Below are positions 41,880 through 45,264 of a DNA stretch of 45,264 nt, in pieces (the first letter of the stretch is position 1; each line of letters opens with the position of its first letter). Source of the stretch: Methanobacterium sp. (GTDB lineage: Archaea > Methanobacteriota > Methanobacteria > Methanobacteriales > Methanobacteriaceae). Under the pieces are notes generated by a model. That model was given only the letters and a program-made list of their open reading frames with translations, did no database searches and was not told the DNA's origin. The position numbers and the translations under genes were made by a program. The DNA is taken from NCBI GenBank assembly GCA_015661405.1, contig JACWMK010000019.1, forward strand, positions 1 through 45,264. Direction: 5' to 3'.

Positions 41880-42893
41880 GTGGAGGATTTTCAACTCTTT
41901 GAAGATTACATTTCAAGGTATTTTATTATAAAAAATTCGCCTAATACGTCTGATACAAATTATTTCATTATTCAGGATTACGACGCCGATAAATTCACTT
42001 ACTTAATAAATGATATGGAGGAAGTGGGATACACACCATTTATAGAAGATTATAAGGATAATTATCGTATTAATATAACTAAAAAGAAGGAGATAAAGAA
42101 AAGTAATCATCATATAAATATTCTACTTTTTATAATCACAGTAGCCACCACTATCTACGCGGGATACCTGTTCGGTGGAAGTATATGGGATGGAATAGCC
42201 TTTTCAATTGCAATATTAGCGATAGTCGGTACCCATGAAACCGCTCATTACTTAGCCGCCAAGAAACATGATGTTGAATCAACATTACCTTATTTCATAC
42301 CAGCACCTACACTTATAGGCACATTTGGTGCTGTTATAAATGTTAAATCACATATACCCACTAAAAACGCCCTTTTTGATCTGGGAGTTAGTGGTCCATT
42401 GGCTGGAATAATAGTTACCATACCAGTACTTTTTATTGGAATTCATTACTCTACCATTGCACCCATTAATACGGGGTCTGTTGTATTAACTCCCCCATTA
42501 ATTATGAGTATTATAAGTTATTTAGTGGCTCCTTCAGTTCCTAATGGATACATGCTACAGATGAATCCTGTTGCTTTCGCAGGTTGGGTGGGCGTTGTGA
42601 TAACCATGTTAAACCTTATGCCCGTAGCTTTCCTCGATGGAGGACATATCTCCAGATCACTTTTAAATGAAAGGATTCATAAAATCGTGTCTTTTATAGG
42701 TATTGTCATTACAATGGCTCTTGGTTGGATACCCATGGCTATTTTAATGGCTGTTATTATGATCATGACCAAAAGGCACCCTGGAGCCTTGGATAATGTT
42801 TCAAGAATTAGTAAAAATCGTAAAATCTTATCATTAGGTTTAATAATAGTTTTTATATTATGCCTAGCCCCTTTACCCTTAAATGGTATTTAA
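41880..42893 (+). CDS. Site-2 protease family M50 metallopeptidase (long form)
   Basis: A 337-residue membrane protease. The N-terminal ~75 residues form a soluble domain (FIIQDYDADKFTYLINDMEEVGYTPFIEDY) like that of other archaeal S2P proteins. About eight hydrophobic segments follow. The zinc motif is GTHETAHYLAAKKH near residue 118 (HExxH) and NLMPVAFLDGGHISRSL near 243 supplies the third-ligand Asp. The start is GTG with no ribosome site before it, and a TATA-like TTTAGTATAATTTAG lies at 41838-41852, so the leader is very short or absent. Substrates are unknown. Confidence 0.85.
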   Translation: MEDFQLFEDYISRYFIIKNSPNTSDTNYFIIQDYDADKFTYLINDMEEVGYTPFIEDYKDNYRINITKKKEIKKSNHHINILLFIITVATTIYAGYLFGGSIWDGIAFSIAILAIVGTHETAHYLAAKKHDVESTLPYFIPAPTLIGTFGAVINVKSHIPTKNALFDLGVSGPLAGIIVTIPVLFIGIHYSTIAPINTGSVVLTPPLIMSIISYLVAPSVPNGYMLQMNPVAFAGWVGVVITMLNLMPVAFLDGGHISRSLLNERIHKIVSFIGIVITMALGWIPMAILMAVIMIMTKRHPGALDNVSRISKNRKILSLGLIIVFILCLAPLPLNGI

Positions 42894-42999
42894 TTCAAAG
42901 CAAATTTTACTCTTTTTATTGCATTTGAAATAAATCAAATTAATTAAAATTAAATTTAGTAGAAAATAATTAAATAAATTTTAGAGGTTAATAATTGCT

Positions 43000-43860
43000 A
43001 TGAAGGTCCACTATGAATGTGCAGCGTGCTTCCTTAGGCAAGCTAGAGAAGCTCTTGATCTGGCAACTTCAGATGAATATTTAAAAATGGAAGTAATGGA
43101 GAACATAACCAGAATCCTCGGTGAAAATTTCCATCAAGGAACGGTATCTAACGAGTTAGGTACCTTGATTCACCGAATTATAAAGAAAGAAACCGAAAAT
43201 AATGATCCATACCATAATCAAAGAGAGAATAGTAATTTAATTGCTCTTAAAGTTCTACCCATAATTAAAAGAATTCTAAAAGAGAATAATTCAATTAAAA
43301 ACTATCTTAAAGCAAGTATTGCAGGAAATGTTATAGATTTCGGAGCTTTAGGTCTTGAAACAGATATTGAAAAACTGATCATAGAAACAATGCGGAAAAA
43401 TATAGCTATAGATCACTCAACCCAGCTTGAAAATGAACTCCATAAATCTTATAATGTATTATATCTTGCAGACAATATTGGAGAAATAGTTTTTGATAAA
43501 TTATTAATTGAGAAAATTAAAAAATATGAAGTTAAAGTTGTTGTAGCCTTAAAAGAAAAACCTATCCTTAATGATGCATGCATATCTGATGCATTAGACA
43601 TTGGTTTGGATGAAGTGGCTGAACTCATATCTATTGGCACGGATTCTATAGGAGTAATCTACGATGATTTATCGGAAGAATTCAAAAAAACTTTTCATAA
43701 TTCAGACTTAATCATAGCCAAAGGATTGGGTAACTATGAAGGATTAAATGAAATAAATTTAAGAGATAAACCAACATTCTGTCTTTTAAATGCTAAATGC
43801 CGCCCAGTTGCTCGAGATATTGGTGTTGAACATGGAGATAATGTAATTTTGAAATTATAA
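43000..43860 (+). CDS. DUF89 / ARMT1-like damage-control phosphatase
   Basis: A 286-residue archaeal DUF89 protein, a metal-dependent phosphatase family that destroys harmful phosphometabolites. It begins YECAACFLRQAREALD, the archaeal hallmark. The active-site strand is YLADNIGEIVFDKLLIEKI near residue 155 (Asp-Asn metal ligands). VVVALKEKPILNDACISDA with the conserved DA pair lies near 190, and DLIIAKGLGNYEGL near 235 is the third motif. GAGGT precedes the ATG. It is monocistronic. The true substrate is not known. Confidence 0.87.
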   Translation: MKVHYECAACFLRQAREALDLATSDEYLKMEVMENITRILGENFHQGTVSNELGTLIHRIIKKETENNDPYHNQRENSNLIALKVLPIIKRILKENNSIKNYLKASIAGNVIDFGALGLETDIEKLIIETMRKNIAIDHSTQLENELHKSYNVLYLADNIGEIVFDKLLIEKIKKYEVKVVVALKEKPILNDACISDALDIGLDEVAELISIGTDSIGVIYDDLSEEFKKTFHNSDLIIAKGLGNYEGLNEINLRDKPTFCLLNAKCRPVARDIGVEHGDNVILKL

Positions 43861-44061
43861 AGGCATCAGACCTTAATATGCTGAATGAGTTTCATTCAAA
43901 TATGATTATATAAGATAGTATTATCAAACATTAATTTTCAACGTACACTTCAAGTGTAAATTAATTCTTATTATGTGAACTAATAAAAAAAATAATTACA
44001 AAAAAAACATTTTATGGATGACCAATAAAATTTATCCATGATTTTATGAAGGGGATATTAA

Positions 44062-44883
44062 ATGAAAGTAGGATTCATAGGATTTGGAGAAGTAGCATCA
44101 ACGTTATCAAAGGGACTTATAGGTAACGGAGTGGAAGTCTACACATCATTAGAGGGTAGAAGCATCAAAACACGCATTTTAATTGAAGAAATGTCTATAA
44201 ATATTTGTAAAAATTATAAAGAAGTTGTAATCATTTCTGACATTATAATATCAGCTGTTGTGCCTGCAAAGGCTGTTGAAGTTGCTCGGGAGATAGGAAA
44301 ATATTCTAAAGCGGTTTATGTAGATATTAATAATGTTTCACCTAAAACCGTGAAGAAAGCATTAAGTTACATAAAGAACCATAAAACTGCAGATGCAGCT
44401 ATTATAGGCAGTATAAAAAAGAATGGAATAAATGTGCAAATAATAACATCAGGAAAATCAGCAACACAATTTGCTAAGTTAAATAATTATGGAATGAATA
44501 TCAAGATTATAGGTTCTGAAATAGGTCAAGCATCAACTCTAAAGATGTTGAGAAGTTCATACACTAAAGGAGTTTCAGCACTTCTTTTTGAATCACTTTA
44601 CACTGCTTATAAGATGGATCTTGACAATGAATTCCTTAAATGTCTTGAATTAACTGAATGTCCCGGTTTTAGAGAATCTGCAATATCAAGAATAATAAGT
44701 AGTGGTTTTCATGCAGACAGAAGAGCTCAAGAAATGGAAGAAGTTTTAGAAATGATGTCATATGGTAATCCTTTTATAAGCAGAGCAACAGCTGAATTTT
44801 TCAAGACGCTCTCCAAAAAATTAGATAAAATCGACAAAAAATTCGAAGATTATAAAAATCTATTCGAAAAAATAAGTGATTAA
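44062..44883 (+). CDS. 6-phosphogluconate dehydrogenase-like NAD(P) oxidoreductase (DUF1932)
   Basis: A 273-residue protein with an N-terminal Rossmann domain (VGFIGFGEVASTLSKGL, the GxGxxA variant, residues 3-20) and a C-terminal DUF1932 helical domain from about 165 (IGQASTLKMLRSSYTKGVSALLFE carrying the catalytic Lys region). It belongs to the beta-hydroxyacid dehydrogenase superfamily but is far shorter than true 6PGDH. The substrate is unknown. AGGGGATAT precedes the ATG. The gene stands alone, upstream of mer. Confidence 0.82.
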   Translation: MKVGFIGFGEVASTLSKGLIGNGVEVYTSLEGRSIKTRILIEEMSINICKNYKEVVIISDIIISAVVPAKAVEVAREIGKYSKAVYVDINNVSPKTVKKALSYIKNHKTADAAIIGSIKKNGINVQIITSGKSATQFAKLNNYGMNIKIIGSEIGQASTLKMLRSSYTKGVSALLFESLYTAYKMDLDNEFLKCLELTECPGFRESAISRIISSGFHADRRAQEMEEVLEMMSYGNPFISRATAEFFKTLSKKLDKIDKKFEDYKNLFEKISD

Positions 44884-45062
44884 ATTCTATAAGATTATGA
44901 TTAATATTTTAATATAAAACTGATTTTTTATTAATTAGACTTTGAAAATTCAACCCAAAAATTAGTTAAATAATAAATTATCAAATCAGAATATTCATAT
45001 TTAAATCTTTCGTTTACAATCAAATCACAAATTATTTTTATAGTCCTAATAAATTTAAAACC

Positions 45063-45068
45063 GGTGAT
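45063..45068 (+). promoter_or_regulatory. Ribosome site of mer
   Basis: GGTGAT at 45063-45068 lies 5 nt before ATG 45074 and fixes that start. ATTTTTATAG near 45032-45041 is a possible TATA element for a very short leader. Confidence 0.5.
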
Positions 45069-45073
45069 AAATC

Positions 45074-45264
45074 ATGAAATTCGGTATCGAATTTGTTCCA
45101 AACGAACCTATAAGTAAAATTGTGAAGCTTGTGAAGCTTGCAGAAGATGTGGGATTTGAATATACTTGGATTACAGACCACTACAATAATAAGAATGTGT
45201 ACGAGACCTTAGCTTTGATTGCTGATGGTACTGAGACTATTAAGATGGGTCCTGGTGTAACTAA
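45074..45264 (+). CDS. mer: F420-dependent methylene-H4MPT reductase, 5' part
   Basis: The first 63 codons of mer run off the window edge. MKFGIEFVPNEP, LVKLAEDVGFEYTWITDHY near residue 20 and YETLALIADGTETIKMGPGV near 43 match the Mer luciferase-like TIM barrel almost exactly; full length should be about 320 residues. The enzyme reduces methylene-H4MPT to methyl-H4MPT with F420H2, the step that supplies methyl groups to both methanogenesis and the CODH/ACS complex at 12-20 kb. Confidence 0.97.
   Translation, partial: MKFGIEFVPNEPISKIVKLVKLAEDVGFEYTWITDHYNNKNVYETLALIADGTETIKMGPGVT

Overview
The window is AT-rich archaeal DNA from a hydrogenotrophic methanogen, most likely a mesophilic member of the Methanobacteriales (Methanobacterium or a close relative). 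The case rests on gene content: a complete acetyl-CoA decarbonylase/synthase (CODH/ACS) operon, a six-gene pyruvate:ferredoxin oxidoreductase operon (porCDABEF order), the start of mer (F420-dependent methylene-H4MPT reductase), the YcaO enzyme that thioamidates methyl-CoM reductase, an MfnE-type methanofuran kinase, aEF-1beta, Pth2, geranylgeranyl reductase and archaeal Tad-type pilus parts. Starts are mostly ATG with GGTGAT/GGAGG ribosome sites, some are GTG or TTG, and several genes look leaderless. I saw no CRISPR array, rRNA, insertion sequence or phage gene.

Layout. 1-545: gene-free, AT-rich. 0.5-4.1 kb: a tRNA-binding OB-fold protein, then leftward a class III signal-peptide pilin-like protein with a TadC-type membrane protein, and an M24 peptidase with a HIT-family protein. 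4.3-7.9 kb: M50 protease, YcaO, then pth2, the MfnE-type kinase, a 53-residue zinc-ribbon protein and aEF-1beta. 8.0-11.9 kb: a methyltransferase facing a TadA ATPase and TadB membrane protein across a 46-bp gap. 12.3-20.6 kb: cdhA-cdhB-cdhC-cooC-cdhD-cdhE-ferredoxin. 20.6-24.1 kb, leftward: Ogt alkyltransferase, a HEAT-repeat protein with a PsbP/DUF1795-like tail, and a geranylgeranyl reductase preceded by an overlapping ferredoxin. 24.4-24.7 kb: tRNA-Leu(UAA) and tRNA-Thr(GGU). 24.8-34.4 kb: a metallophosphoesterase, then a phosphate region (membrane protein, HTH-PhoU fusion, a leftward citryl-CoA-lyase-like gene, pstS, pstC, pstA, pstB, phoU, unknown gene, phoU). 34.8-38.5 kb: por operon, leftward. 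38.9-45.3 kb: dihydropteroate synthase-like protein, TtuA-type tRNA thiolase with a ubiquitin-like sulfur carrier, a second M50 protease, DUF89 phosphatase, a 6PGDH-like dehydrogenase, and the start of mer.

How it fits together: CODH/ACS makes acetyl-CoA from CO2 and methyl-H4MPT, and POR carboxylates it reductively to pyruvate. Together they are the autotrophic carbon-entry route, with the ferredoxins as electron carriers. The Pst system imports phosphate and three PhoU proteins probably tune it. No wholly new system is evident. The least explained items are in the phosphate locus: a phoU with no ordinary start codon, a minicistron coupled to pstC and pstA, a leader ORF before pstC, an unknown protein between two phoU genes, and an inverted repeat before pstS. 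A cluster of TTTGAA/TTCAAA half-sites directly upstream of the cdh promoter is the other item worth pursuing.
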